From Haliotis asinina (lineage: Eukaryota > Mollusca > Gastropoda > Lepetellida > Haliotidae): 64,000 nucleotides of DNA. This document shows positions 44,194 to 56,654 of the stretch, one piece after another (positions within the stretch are counted from its first letter, which is position 1; every line of letters begins with the position of its first letter). The notes under the pieces were generated by a model that made no database searches, had not been told where the DNA came from, and saw only the letters and a program-made list of their open reading frames with translations. Location of the stretch: positions 37,774,249-37,838,248 of the forward strand of contig NC_090283.1 of the NCBI RefSeq assembly GCF_037392515.1, in the 5' to 3' direction. The position numbers and the translations under genes are program-made.

Positions 44194-45834
44194 TAACACA
44201 ATGTTTTTAATGTTTTTGATGAAACTGTATCTGATTTCTTACATTCTCATTCCTGTGACCATTGTAACAGCTTGACCCTTACTGATGAACTATTATCGGG
44301 TCAAATCACAGTAAAAGAAATTGAAGATAGTATTGGTATGCTGAAACGAAACAAGGCTCCGGGCGAAGATGGTATTCCAACAGAATTTCTTAAGTTAGCC
44401 GACACTGCAACTGTTACTAAATACCTGCACTTACTGTTTAATTAGATATTAGATACAGGTCATTTTCCACAAGTGTGGAATATTGGAATGATTGTCCCTC
44501 TATTTAAGTCTGGAAGCAGATGAAATTCGAATAATTATGGAGGGATCTCGTTGCTAAATTTTATTGGTAAAGTGTTTACGTCTGTTTTAGAAAAACGAAT
44601 AAGAATTTGGTTGGATGTTAATAATTTGATCGCAGAGTCTCAAGCAGGTTTCCGTCCTGATTACTCTACGGTAGACAATATTTTTATCCTACAGTCGTTG
44701 TGCAGCAAATATCTTTGTGAAAAAGGTGGCAGATTTTACATGGCATTCGTTGATTTTAGAAAAGCCTTTGATTACATTAACAGAAAAAAATTGTTATATA
44801 TGTTAGTTATGAAAGGTTGCTGTGGCAAAATGTTTAACATATTGATGAGTATGTATTCATCAGTTAAAGCTTGTATAAAATCTGAAGAGGGCATCACACA
44901 TCAGTTTGAAACTTCATGTGGTGTTCGCCAAGGTTGTGTTTTAAGCCCTGTGCTATTCATATTTTTTATTAATGAACTTGTTATTGAAATGTATAATAAA
45001 TGCAATCATGGAATATTCATAAGCCAAGATATTGAAGACATAATGATGCTATTGTTTGCAGACGATGTTACAGTGTTTTCATATACAGTAGCAGGTTTTC
45101 AAAGACAACTGAATGTATTAGATGATTTTTGTAAAAAATGGAGTGTTGAAGTGAATACAGAAAAAGCAAATATAACAGTATTTAGAAACGGTGGTTCATT
45201 ACGGAGAAACGAGAAATGGTATTTTGGAGACAAACAACTAAAAAGTATTAGATATTATAAGTACTAAGATATTCTCCTCAAGGCTCTCTTTGGTCAAACG
45301 CTTGTAATACTCATTCTGCACAGGCATCTAAAGCGATGACTTCATTTATTTAGTAAGAACAGATATATCTCATTCACTACAACCTGTGAAATATTTGATA
45401 AGAAAATTGCTCCTGTTTTATTATACGCAAGTGAAATTTAGGGCACTAATTACCATCTTGTAATAGAGCAGGTGCAAACTACATGTTTTAAACAATACTT
45501 AAGGGTGGGAAAGTTCACATCTAACAAGGCTATACTTGGTGAGACTGGTAGATGTGATATGCTCATACTAACTCTAGTAGGATGTATTAAGTATTGGACT
45601 AAGTTCTTGCAAATGAAAGTAAATCGGTATCCATATCAATGTTACTTTCTACAAAAAAAATTAGATGAAAATGGAAAATGTAATTGGGTGTCCAACATTA
45701 GAACTATATTGTTTAGAACAGGTTTTTCATTTGTGTGGATAACACAAACTGTTGGTGATGCAGATATGTTTATACAGCAGTTTAAAGAAAGATTAACTGA
45801 TATGTACAAACAAACTTGGTTCTATTTGTAGCTC
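44194..45834 (+). mobile_element. Decayed non-LTR retrotransposon (LINE), reverse transcriptase part
   Basis: 5'-truncated copy in the PPP2R3 intron. One frame carries RT motifs in order: KAPGEDGIPTEFLKLA, NNYGGISLLNFIGKVF, AGFRPDYSTVDNIF, FVDFRKAFDYINR, CGVRQGCVLSPVLF and LLFADDVTVFS (catalytic Asp pair). The C-terminal region (45472-45831) has TSNKAILGETGR and IKYWTKF, common in molluscan and cnidarian LINEs. TAG at 44443, TGA at 44521 and several breaks at 45265-45460 kill the frame. No endonuclease domain and no CACT tail are present, so it is not the obvious partner of the SINEs. Confidence 0.9.
44551..45267 (+). pseudogene. LINE reverse transcriptase, longest open part
   Basis: 238 codons covering RT fingers and palm with the FADD box. 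It is flanked by stops in the same frame and by homologous sequence on both sides, so it is a fragment of a dead gene rather than a host gene. Confidence 0.88.
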
Positions 45835-46154
45835 GCATTATGTAACACACTACTCTTAAGCTGAAAGCCATGTCTCAATGTGAACAAAGCATGATAAATG
45901 TACTACAGTCTAAAGATCCACACGTTATTAAATCAGTTGCTCTATTTTTGAAACACCTGTTTAAGCACTACTCTTGAAAATAACATGTGGTATTGTAAAA
46001 TATTGTATCGGTCAATTGTACACTACCGACAAGAAATAAGGGAACTAATGAAATAATAGTGAATTTGAAACTGCTTTAATTATCCACTAAATCAATTTTA
46101 GGTGTCAAGTTCAATATCTGGTGTGTCCACCATGTTGGGCAACACATTCACGGC

Positions 46155-47100
46155 ACCTTGATGGCATGCTGTTAATCAATTTCCGGATGGTTGCCCTTGG
46201 TATTGCCCCACCATTCCTCTTGGAGAGCTGCACCAAGCTGGGCCAGGTTGGCGGGTCCTGGGTCCCTGGCGTACACCCTTCGACCAAGAACGTCCCAGAG
46301 ATGTTCAATTGGGGACAGGTCTGGGGACTTAGAGGGCCAGTCCAATGTCTGGATACCTTCTTGTCGGAGATAAGCGGAGACAATTCGGGCCCGATGTGGT
46401 CTGGCATTGTCATCTTGGAATACAAAATTTCGGCCGATAACTCTAGCCAATGGAGCCACAACAGGACGCAATATTTGGTCAATGTATCGCTGACCAGTCA
46501 TGGCTCCATTAATGATGACCAAATCTAATCGTCTGTCATGTGTAATCCCACCCCACGCCATGACACTGGCATATCGCTCCCCGCTCCGACGCCAACAACG
46601 TTTTCTGCCATCTGTGAATCGTAGGCAAAACCTTGACTCATCAGAGAACATGGTGTAACACCAGTGGCGCATAGCCCGTCCCTGATGCTGCCTAGCCCAT
46701 GCCAATCTTTGGCGCTTATGGTGAGCTGAAAGGGTGACACCCTTAAAGGCTGTCTTGCTTTCAGATGAGCTTGATAGAGTTGGTTTTTAACGGTTGAGGT
46801 TGAAATGCGTCTTCCAGTGAGTGTGCGGAATTCTCTATTGATGGCAGGGGCCGATTTAAACCTATCGCGTAGAGCAATTAACATAATGAGATGATCCTGT
46901 CGTGGTGTCGTTGATTTTGGTCTACCACGCCCAGGTCTTGTTGCAACCCCACCCGTTTGACGGTACTTATCCCACAGGCGTGAAATTACACTTTTTGATT
47001 TACACATCTGCCGGGCAACTTCACATAATGATGTCCCCCCCTCTATCATCCCCACAATTCTCCATTTTGTTGCTTCACCGAGATACTGCCTCGGAGGCAT
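46155..47100 (-). pseudogene. Tc1-family transposase (DD34E), frameshifted
   Basis: Starts MPPRQYLGEATKWRIVGMIE, a paired-like helix-turn-helix, with the GRGRPK hook typical of Tc1 before a second HTH. Near 46750 the frame shifts by one base; the second part carries the catalytic Asp in YTMFSDESRF, the second Asp in VFQDDNARPHRA and the Glu in SPDLSPIEHLWDVLG. The DD34E triad is intact, but the frameshift within the HTH-to-DDE link should prevent a working enzyme. Confidence 0.92.
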
Positions 47101-47186
47101 TTCTGTCAGTAAGTGTCAATCTCAATTGCATTAGTGATTGCTACTTCTCCAGTACATTTACAGGAGTTAACTTCTGTATGCACGTG

Positions 47187-47443
47187 GGTCCCGGGGTAGA
47201 ATAGGCCTTCAGCAACCCATGCTTGCCATAAAAGGCGACTCAGCTTGTCGTAAGAGGCGACTAACGGGATCGGGTGGTCAGGCTCGCTGACTTGGTTGAC
47301 GCATGTCATCGGTTCCCTATTGCGCAGATCGATGCTCATGTTGTTGATCACTGGATTGTCTGGTCCAGACTCGATTATTTACAGACCGCCGCCATGTAGC
47401 TGTAATAAAGTGCGGTGTAAAACTAAACTCACTCACTCACTCA
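47187..47443 (+). mobile_element. SINE nested in the Tc1-like element
   Basis: About 257 bp from GGTCCCGGGGTAGAATAGGC to a (CACT)n tail. CTGTATGCACGTG is present at 47174-47186 and 47444-47456, a 13-bp target-site duplication. It lies between the transposase start and the right terminal repeat, so the SINE moved after the transposon had landed. Confidence 0.94.
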
Positions 47444-47599
47444 CTGTATGCACGTGTAGCACGTGCTGGGCATGCATTATACGAAATTCCATTGTCATTG
47501 GATGTTGCGTTTGGGAGATACGCCACGATAACGGACCCTGTCACAGTCAAAGTCATCTAGATTCAATTTCTTGGTTCCCTTATTTTCTGTCGGTAGTAT

Positions 47600-48170
47600 A
47601 TTATAGGCCATTAGGCCCACATTACTGAATAAATATGTCTGTCTGTCTGTCAATATGAAATACTCTGTAAACTTGCTTACCAGTAGTACATGAGAAAAGC
47701 AAGATTTATGGATCATATATTATTCTACATTTCCTGCGTCAGATTTTCTTTTAAGTTTCCATGATGGAGGCAGTCCTTGATAGTGTTCCCCCATTTAGCA
47801 TTATGTTTGAATGCAGTTTGACATCACCTGCACACCACCTATGTCATGTGTGTGGTGTGTGTGGTCATAGAGAATATCCAAATACTTGATACATTATCAG
47901 TTTGCAGACTAAGAAAGGGTGTTTGATCTTCTCGCACTTGACAAATCAATTACCCTCATTGGTTACCCAATGTACCCAATCAAAATATGTGGCTTTTCTG
48001 AAACAGTAGAAGGGAGGTAACTCCATACCAACTGCACTGATTCAGCATAAGTGTAGTACTGGGACTACATTCTGTACAGTGGATGAAAACATTTCATCGA
48101 CACTTCCTGTGGGTGAATTTTTACTTGTATTGAGCAGTGTAAGACAGGGATCCGCTGATGCACAATTAGG
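47600..48170. other. Intron, only a short TCTG run
   Basis: A TCTGTCTGTCTGTC microsatellite near 47637-47651; otherwise nothing is recognised. Confidence 0.5.
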
Positions 48171-48171
48171 A

Positions 48172-48327
48172 GATAAACATAATGTGCTGGCCACTTTCGG
48201 GTGTTATTGAGTATTTGAAGCACGGGAATGCATTTGGAACCGACAGCGTCAGAGGTTTCAAATGAAATATTCTCATGCTTTAAATACTCAATAACACCCG
48301 GAAATTGGCCAACATGTAATGTTTATC
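48172..48327. mobile_element. Foldback element (MITE), 156 bp
   Basis: Arms of about 55 bp: GATAAACATAATGTGCTGGC, CACTTTCGGGTGTTATTGAG, TATTTGAAGCA on the left, near-complementary on the right. The right half and 20 more bases (CGACATTGTAAACAAAAA) recur at 50923-51032. Confidence 0.85.
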
Positions 48328-48344
48328 GACATTGTAAACAAAAA

Positions 48345-50460
48345 AATATACCAAAGGGTTTTAGTGTCTGCACTTGTTTACATTGAGTATGGCTACAGCA
48401 GTGAAGTGTTATCAGCTGGCCGTTTTAGCTAGTTCCCGTGGTAGCATCTTGAGTGGCTCATTTGTGACATCATTCTTTATATCACAATATGATTTGAATG
48501 ACATCACCTCTGTTGATGACACAACATAACAATTGTTTGCGATGTTTCTATGTGTCAATACGCAGAGAATAGTCTTGCAGTTTCCAGGATTCTAATACCA
48601 TTTGATCATGTTTTTCAACCAATCAGATTACAGAACACCGTGACTTTGGGTTTACAATGTATTGTCTAGCACCTAAACAAAACTGATCTTATTTTCTCTT
48701 TGGCTGTTCATGGAACACAAATTTAAAACAACAAACTAAAGTTTTATTCAAGATAGACATTCGGGAAGTTAAAAATCTATTCTCAGGTTCTGTTTCTTCT
48801 CGTCATCTTGAAGTTCTCTTTTGACCTTTGGGTGGTAAATGTTTGTATGCATAAAATTCGGATAATTTTCTATTATAATCAGTTCAAAAGCTCTGTATAT
48901 TCAAACATAACCAGCACTCTTTTTCTTTGGAAACCAGTTAATAAAATGGTTTGTTCAACAAGCACAAAAACAGTTTTAGTCACCCAATAGCAGCCTTAAA
49001 ATTTTTCTCAATTTTTTAGGAGCTATTCATAACATGTGTAATATGGCTTTAAAAAAGTCACAACATGAGTATGTCAAGTCTAACTGTCACAGGTGTACTT
49101 TGTTTGGATTTTGTTAATTTTTGCCTGGACTGTCTGATTGGTTGATGAGAGTGCCATACACATGTATATAGAGAGTCATGTTTGTAATCTGATAATATCT
49201 TGAATTCTTAAACTTTTATACAGAGCATTTAGATTATAAAGAATGTTAGTGTATTGAAAATATGTTTTATGGTTTTTTTTAAGTTTAATTGCAGAAAATC
49301 CCAATAATTTACAAAAGAAATCAAAGGTCAGTGAATTAGAAGAAATTGATAAATATTGACAAAACGTTAGCATAGCTAATTCAGGATTTAAGTATTGCTC
49401 ATCATGAAATTGACTTCATTTTCAAAATTGTATAACTTTCAGCAAAATTATTATTTTCATACGAAAATGATCTTGACCATGCGATTAAATTCATCTTCTT
49501 CCACATTTGACTCACCTTTGCCTCTATGTGTTTTACTGTGTTTCATGATTGAAAGGAAACATGATTGACCAACTAGCAGACATCTTACACTGATTGATGT
49601 GCTGAATGGGATAATACTTTACTATCATTTTCATATTCATCATTGCAAAGAAACATAACCCAAACTGGGACAGATATAGTTGACATTAGGTAACATGTCT
49701 ACTGTGTTTGTTGAATGCTCCACCCCCACCTGTTCAAGGTAAACACTTGATGTGTCTGCACCTTGCTTACACCTGTAACCACTGGGGTAGTATGTGTTGA
49801 TATTGGTGTGGATAGTTGGACACCTCAGACATCAATTACAGTCTGCTGGAACCCAGTAAGGGAAACTGTCTCCATGTCGCTCCAAGCTTGGCTGCTATGG
49901 CTGTGTTATTCAGGGTAATACATATTGCTGACTTCATTGTGAATTTCATTCCATGTACCTTTGTTACTGGGAACTGATATACTAGCACTGTATCAAGTTG
50001 ATATGAAGCTGTGGTGATTTGTCATGGTAATGGTCTCTGTAGTTTGCTCTTACTGTCTGAGTATTTGCCAGACATTTTGCGTCTGCTTAACTGAACTTGG
50101 ACTTTGAGTGTTATGATCAGTTTCACTTTCAGTTGGGTGCTGGTGTTAACATAATATAGACCAGGATCATGATGATTTGCTCAGCTTTCTTGGGAATATT
50201 ACCAAATTGTGCTGATTTACTGTTCTTCCTTGTCACTTTCTGTCATTTAATGATGTTGGAAAAAGTTTTGAGGGAGGTGGCATATTTTGTGATGGTTAAT
50301 CAGTAGTTTGGCAGTGAAAGCAGACTGTCTCCCTATATAAATCATGGATATGTGAAATTTGTTTGCTTTGCATAAAAAATACCTAGGTACATTTTCTGAG
50401 GCTAAGCATTAGTCTAACAGTAACATATGAATTTGTTTTTTTCTACCACAATCAATGGAA
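48345..50460. other. PPP2R3 intron, nothing recognised
   Basis: AT-rich intron; short frames show no motif. Confidence 0.45.
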
Positions 50461-50464
50461 GGGT

Positions 50465-50880
50465 TTTTTTCAGTGTCAGTTAACATGGAATAAAGCACAG
50501 CAGCATAGAGTGTTGCTATGATGTTTTGAATGCAGTGTCAGTTAACATAGAATAAAGCACAGCAGTATAGAGTGTTGCTATGATGTTTTGAATGCAGTGT
50601 CAGTTAACATGGAATAAAGCACAGCAGCAGAGAGTGTTGCTATGATGTTTTGAATGCAGTGTCAGTTAACATGGAATAAAGCACAGCAGCAGAGAGTGTT
50701 GCTATGATGTTTTGAATGCAGTGTCAGTTAACATGGAATAAAGCGCAGCAGTATAGAGTGTTGCTATGATGTTTTGAATGCAGTGTCAGTTACATGGAAT
50801 AAAGCACAGCAGTATAGAGTGTTGCTATGATGTTTTGAATGCAGTGTCAGGTTATCATGGAATATAGAATGGCAGCATAG
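50465..50880. repeat. Minisatellite, 62-bp unit, about 6.5 copies
   Basis: Very uniform units of CAGTGTCAGTTAACATGGAA, TAAAGCACAGCAGTATAGAG and TGTTGCTATGATGTTTTGAA. High identity suggests recent expansion. Confidence 0.95.
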
Positions 50881-50922
50881 TGTCACTTTGATATTTTGGG
50901 TTGTATGGAGATGAATGGAAAA

Positions 50923-51032
50923 GCACGGGAATGCATTTGGAATCGACAGACAGATTTCTCGTGCTTCAAATACTCAATAACACCCGGAAATTGGCCAACA
51001 CATAATGTTTATCGACATTGTAAACAAAAAGT
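50923..51032. mobile_element. Half of the 48172-type foldback element
   Basis: Matches the right half of the element at 48172 (TGCTTCAAATACTCAATAAC, ACCCGGAAATTGGCCAACA) and its following 20 bases. It abuts the broken end of a Tc1-like transposase. Confidence 0.8.
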
Positions 51033-51045
51033 ATGGGCAGTATAA

Positions 51046-51874
51046 ATATAAGCATACTGTATGGGGTCGAGGTCAGGAGATTTTGAGGGCCTCTCCATGA
51101 TATTGATGCCAGCATTCCTGAGGAAATTTGTTTTTAAATTGGCCGTTATCGTCTGGCCGTTATCCTGTTGGAAAGTGAGACCTGGGCCATGAGCTGCCAT
51201 GAATGGCAAAAGCTCTGGAACGAGCATCTGATCCCTGTATGCTGCCGCATTAAGGTTTCCCTGGATGACAATAGTCGGGATCGAACATGACTGTTGATAG
51301 CACCCCAAACCATAACGCTACTGCCCCCAAATCGATCCACTTCCTGTACGCAACACTGGGCATTGCGTTCTCCTCGTCTTCTCCAAACTCTAACCCTTCC
51401 ATCAGCAAAGGTTAATATGAACCTTGATTGATCACTAAACACAACCCTATTCCAATCTCGCTGGGTCCATCTCAGGTGCCATCGTGCCCAGAGAAGACTT
51501 TGGCGTCGATGTACACGAGTTAGAATTGGTCCACAATATGGTCGCTGTGCATGAAGACGAGCAGAGTGCAGGCGATTTCGATTGGTTTGGTCAGTCACTC
51601 GACCTCCAAACAATACATTCCCAGTGGATGTGGCAGTGACAAACCGATTATGCAAATGACGTAAGACAATCTGTTGGTCCTCTGTGTGTGACATCACCCA
51701 TGGTCAACCATGACGGGGACGGTCAGCTGTGGTGCCAGTTTGATGGACATGTGTCTGGAGATTATGGATGGTCTGTTGACTGCATCCCATGACCCTTGCA
51801 ACATCAGTGACGGACATTCCTGTATTCAGCAAGCCAGTGGCATGTTCACGCTGATTGTTTGACAGTCGTGGCAT
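51046..51874 (-). pseudogene. Second Tc1-like transposase, decayed
   Basis: The minus strand starts MPRLSNNQREHATGLLNTGM with a helix-turn-helix (DVARVMGCSQQTIHNL). It meets a TGA near 51706, then continues with VVFSDQSRFILTFADGR (first Asp), DRFGGSSVMVWGAI, a frameshift, LTFQQDNGQTITANLKTNFL (second Asp) and SKSPDLDPIQ. The usual Glu of PIE-x-LW is replaced by Gln and the C-terminus is cut at the junction with the foldback half near 51040. It belongs to a different Tc1 lineage from the copy at 46155. Confidence 0.88.
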
Positions 51875-52149
51875 TGCAAATCAATGAATAATGAACCATA
51901 AAACCGTGTATTTCTGAAATGACACTCTACTCTGCTAACATGAGATCAATTGCACGTGTATCAATAGGTCACATGACTTGTGGCACGTGGAAACGTGATT
52001 TTAGCGTGCAGTGCTCTCGCATGTGCTATGCAGGCTGGACCAATAGAATGATTGTTTGACGTAATGCCCTTGACAATGCATTTATCCATAATCACAACAA
52101 GAACTCTTTCAAGAAAACTTTCAAAACACTGTTTGAAAAATAATGAGTG

Positions 52150-53520
52150 TCAAGTTTTTATTTTTGATGAGTTTATGTACAAGTAATGGTTTCTTGAAAT
52201 ATTGTGTGGGCTCCCAGTCTAGAAGCATCAAACCTGGTGTTTTACCCTGACAGAAAAAGGATGGTAGTAACCATATTACAGTTCGCTCTAATCAGCAACA
52301 TGTACATTTGTATTGGAGTGATGTTTACTGATGAGAGTAACGGAAACAGACATAAAATCATCCACTGTAGCATGAATATTTCTTCCTCTGTACCTCTGGG
52401 AACATAAGTCAGTGGATTCCACTGCTTCAAAGCTTTTTTGCTTGTTAAATCTTTCCACTATGGTACTGTAAATGTTGGTTGTACTGTTACTGGTCTACAT
52501 GGACTACACTTGGGGCTTTCCTCCTTCATCTGCAAAATATGCTTAACAATACACCATAAGAAATGGATAGGGATACATATCTATAAGCTTTCTGGCCAAA
52601 ACACATACTGTTTGTAAACTTTTGTTGTAAGCCATTCTTCTGTGTATCTCTACTGTCAGTTTCTACATGCGTTACATGGTTACGTAATTGATTGGTTTGT
52701 CTTCACGTCTTAAATTTACGTTTTGTTAACCAAAGTTTTGAAAGTTTTTAAACTGTGAACTTGTTAAATCAAGTACTTCTGCCCAATCACCTGATGATCA
52801 AGATGACCCCTCTGCTGAAACTGAATTTCAATTCACATTTTATCCATTTTGAAGTTCATGGTGATCTATGTTTGTAGCATTTCTTCCCAGTAATCATGGT
52901 AATGATATTTAGACACAGCTAAATTACGCTCATTAGCTTGCCCTGTTTCCGTTTCTGGTGAAATGACTCCCTGTTTCTACCAAGTTCCTGACTCAGGATA
53001 TACGTAGATGACTTCATGGTCACAGATGGTGTAATTGACAGACACTCATAGTTAATGAATGCTTCTCCTTCCTTGTGTATTTGGATGCTAGAAACATCCT
53101 TGTTTGGCTTCAGAGGTTTTGTTATATATTATGATATCAGTGTTGAACTTTTTGGGATGGATTGCTGTGGTAAGAATGAATTTTGTCCTGACACTTTCTT
53201 TAAATACTTGACACTTTTTCTGTCAACATGGTGTTGGAATTTTCAGCACATTTAATTGATTACTAGTAATCCTATTTACTGAGTTCATTTGTGCCAGACA
53301 CATTGTGTCTGTACTGGTTTGACAGACTTTTTGCTGTTTCCATTTTTATTGTTTTTGTCAGCAGTTCATGTTCATGAAACTTGTCATTGTTGTAAGTATC
53401 TTGTTCCACACATGCAAGATAATGTACACTGTGTTCTTGAATCCAAAAAGCTTGAACTCATAATGACTTATAGTGGTCTCTGGTGTTTTGGTGAATGATG
53501 ATCAGTATTACAAACTTAAT
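52150..53520. other. PPP2R3 intron, nothing recognised
   Basis: No supported coding segment, tandem array or element. Confidence 0.45.
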
Positions 53521-53521
53521 G

Positions 53522-53649
53522 CCCAGGGGCTCCTTTCACGAAGCAACCTTTACTAAGGTTAACCTTAATTCCCATTCTTTAACACTGCACTAAGGTCGAC
53601 TTAGTGACTTATGATCATGTTAGTGCTTTGTGAAAGGAGGCCCAGGGCT
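53522..53649. mobile_element. Foldback element (MITE-like)
   Basis: CCAGGGGCTCCTTTCACGAA at the left, complementary to TTTGTGAAAGGAGGCCCAGG at the right. The inside holds TACTAAGGTTAACCTTAA and CACTAAGGTCGACTTAGTG, both self-complementary. The same family is at 57990. Confidence 0.85.
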
Positions 53650-54326
53650 AGGATATTAGATATAATTTTGATGAGCATGTTGATTAATAATATGATTAAT
53701 GAATCTTGAGATGAAATCTACCTATAGGGAAAAGTGGTAGTCCACAAGGAAATGTTTCTTGACTTTTCAGGACTTATCTCAGACTTAGATTTAGTCTAGT
53801 GGACGTAAGTTTTAACACTAACACATCAAGAATGTACTTCCATTAATACAGTCAGGTAGGGTTCTGAAAGCTAATGCATACACAACCCTTGTGAGTTTGT
53901 GGCCTGTTCAGATTAAATCTGACTAACCTATACACCTTAAGGGAGGAATCAGTTGACGGTGTTCAATGTTGAACTCCCGTATTTAGTTTCCTGAATGATA
54001 ATAATCCACTAAGTATGTCATGAGCTAAGTGATGGAAGTTGGTTTGCTAGTATCTATATGATGTATACAGGATGTAATGTTAAACAATCCTGCTTCAATG
54101 ATGATGACAGAGACTTCTAATCAGTGCACACTGTATCATGTCCATCAATGCTTGTAATGATGACACACGTTTTCAGATATTAGGCTGTTCAGGTGTACAG
54201 GTCAGTGTTTACATAATGTAAATAATGTCAGACATATTACACAGTATGATGCTGGGTATGGGTGAGAAAGTTTTCAAGTACCATATACTGTGTTTCTTTA
54301 TGTGAGGTGGACTCCAATAACACAAC
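53650..54326. other. PPP2R3 intron, nothing recognised
   Basis: No gene or repeat evident. Confidence 0.45.
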
Positions 54327-54977
54327 TAGGATAAAGTGCAGTCCAAGTAAACTTCGTCTCAGTGTATTTTGTGACACTCCACCACTGAGTCTAACAAAAC
54401 CTAGTAGAAGGTCGCGTCAGGTAACCTTTGAGCGACCAATGACTGTCCAATCAAACGCAAGACGGTTAAACAGATTTTTAACCAATCAGACAACGGCTAC
54501 TATTTAGGGATCGGAGGGACTTTCATAATATTCAGCTCACCGACACAGATCTGTCCACAAACAAAAATCCACATAAAACAGAATTATTTGACCTGTAATA
54601 TATAGGGTTTGGGGTTTCTGTTGACATGGTTACCATTAGCTAATATTTCCGCAAGCTGACATCCTTGAATATTGCCAAAAATACCATTTTCAGCGACTGT
54701 TTACCCACAGTTGTCATGGTTGTACCTACACCGTGTGCATCACCCGGAAGCAAGCGTACGCTAAATAGCATTCGGAATCGTTCGGGTGTGAACCTTTGCG
54801 AGATAAATAGTTCAAAAGATATGTGTGAATGTCCACTTTCATGATTTGGTAAGCTGTGTTCTGATTGGTCAATCTCTAAGGTTACCTGACACGGCCTCCC
54901 ATAAGGTTTTATTAGACTCAGTAGTGGAATGTAACGAAAAGTACTGAGGATAAGTTTACTTAGACTAGGATAAAGTG
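54327..54977. mobile_element. Foldback element of about 620 bp with 14-bp flanking repeats
   Basis: Arms at about 54345-54450 and 54865-54960 are inverted and imperfect (AAGTAAACTT, CACTGAGTCTAA, AAAACCT, GTCAGGTAACCT in matching order). ACTAGGATAAAGTG flanks both ends in direct orientation (54327-54340, 54964-54977), probably the duplicated target. Confidence 0.7.
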
Positions 54978-54979
54978 AA

Positions 54980-56640
54980 GCCTGATATTGAAAGGGATTG
55001 GCCAGTTTCAAGGAGAACTCTATTGCTGGCTTAGAGTAATGATAAAAACTCATTTGATATCTTGTGTCAAATTTCTATCATGCTTGATGGATTAAGTAGC
55101 CACTCAGCATGTCTTTGTATTTGGTTAGTATGCTGTGTAGCACAAACATTCTAATTTGTCTAACATTGTTTTGACTTTTGTTATGAAGTAGGCTAAAGCA
55201 CCACATCTACAGTTTCCATGTTGTCTATGATCCTGCCAGGTAGATTGGCAGTGAAGGATTAGTGTAGCTGGTCTGCAAGGCCATGAACCCTCCAGCTGTT
55301 CAGGTGGACGTGACTGATTGAGGTGGCAGCTGATATCCAATTACCAACCTAAGGAGGGTGCTCTTGTTACTAAATTGTCAGATTTCCAATATCCATTGGA
55401 AGTTTTTGAAGTACTTCTTTGATCATGCTAGTATTAATTTTCATCTTTTGATTAGATGGGGGCTAGGTCATTGGATATATATATAAATATATAGAGTATA
55501 TGTAAGTAGGACCAAAGGCACCAGTATTTGCTCTTCTGAGGTTCTCCAAGTTTTGTTCAATAAATTTTATGAAGATGGGAAACCTCTAAATTTTATTGAA
55601 GGAAGAGGTGGGATGCCTTCTTCAGAGTATGTTATGAAATTAGCATTAAAGTATTCTGATCTTCCTCAGTATTCTGTAAGCTGAACATCTTTGTTACTAT
55701 GACAACTACTAGTCTTCTTGAAGGAGGTGACATGCTTCAAGTAATTTTGATACATGATAAGTTTTATGGAATATGGTGTGGCATATGCAGGGTCAGGTTA
55801 CTCCCTTGGTTGAGTGGAGTGTGCAGACAGGGCTTTCAGTGTACATGGAGGGGTTGTTGATAGGAAACCTCTCTCCCCCAGTTGGAGTGGCTAATCACTT
55901 AGTCCTCTCTCCAACTTGTCAGGAACTCTTCACAGGTACACTTGCATTGTACGGGGATATTTGTCTGCCATATATGTTTGATGCATCTAAAAGACGAGCA
56001 TCCAACAATATTTCTATTTAATAAGTAGTGGATGAAGCTGAAATAAGCAGTAAATCAAATGATCCTGTGTTTGTATGGTTTAATATAAATAAACAGTGAA
56101 ATTGAATTCCATAACAAAGATATGTTATAAAGCTCATCAGTTGCCATGGTTACATGCATCAAAGCTACATCTAGTATTTTTGTGTCCTTTTCAGTGACAT
56201 CTACTTATGAAGTTATATTTTACTGGAATGATATGTACATGGGGCTCTCCCCTCTCCCCCTATCCTGTCAGAGTAAATTTCAGGATAAGGGTGCTTTCAA
56301 GTGGATGGGCGATTTAAAGTAGTTTGGACTTTATTGAATAAATGACAACAGAACCAATATTTTGCACTTTAATAACAGATAGAAACAACACATTATCATG
56401 CTAAAATATTTTGGATACATGATGTTTTCAAACATATGGAATTTGATCCATTGTTTCATGTGTCAACATATTTCAGCTGTCATATCTCCAATACCTAAAT
56501 ATACAGAACCACCCATTAAGCACAAAGCAGGGGATATAATATTAGACTATAATATTTGTATTCTGTATTGTAATATCTTACGAACCATAGACTAGAGTGT
56601 TTTCATACTTAGTACTTAGTTCATCACAGTATGTGAAAGA
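54980..56640. other. PPP2R3 intron, nothing recognised
   Basis: Contains a short AT microsatellite (TATATATATAAATATATAG near 55480). Nothing else is supported. Confidence 0.45.
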
Positions 56641-56654
56641 TCCCAGTCAGGTTT

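Larger units (their letters stand above)
46021..47598 (-). mobile_element. Tc1-like DNA transposon, both ends present, carrying a nested SINE
   Basis: Left end CACTACCGACAAGAAATAAG and right end, reversed, TACTACCGACAGAAAATAAG form terminal inverted repeats of about 25 bp. TA dinucleotides flank the element at 46019-46020 and 47599-47600, the Tc1/mariner target. Removing the SINE and its duplicated site leaves about 1.3 kb, normal for Tc1. The transposase is on the minus strand and broken by a frameshift. Confidence 0.93.

Noticed and set aside
46121..46528. Plus-strand 135-codon frame
   Set aside because: It is the complement of the Tc1 transposase DDE region.
54262..54507. 81-codon plus-strand frame as the missing PPP2R3 exon
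   Set aside because: It lies in the arm of a foldback element and has no B'' subunit motif.
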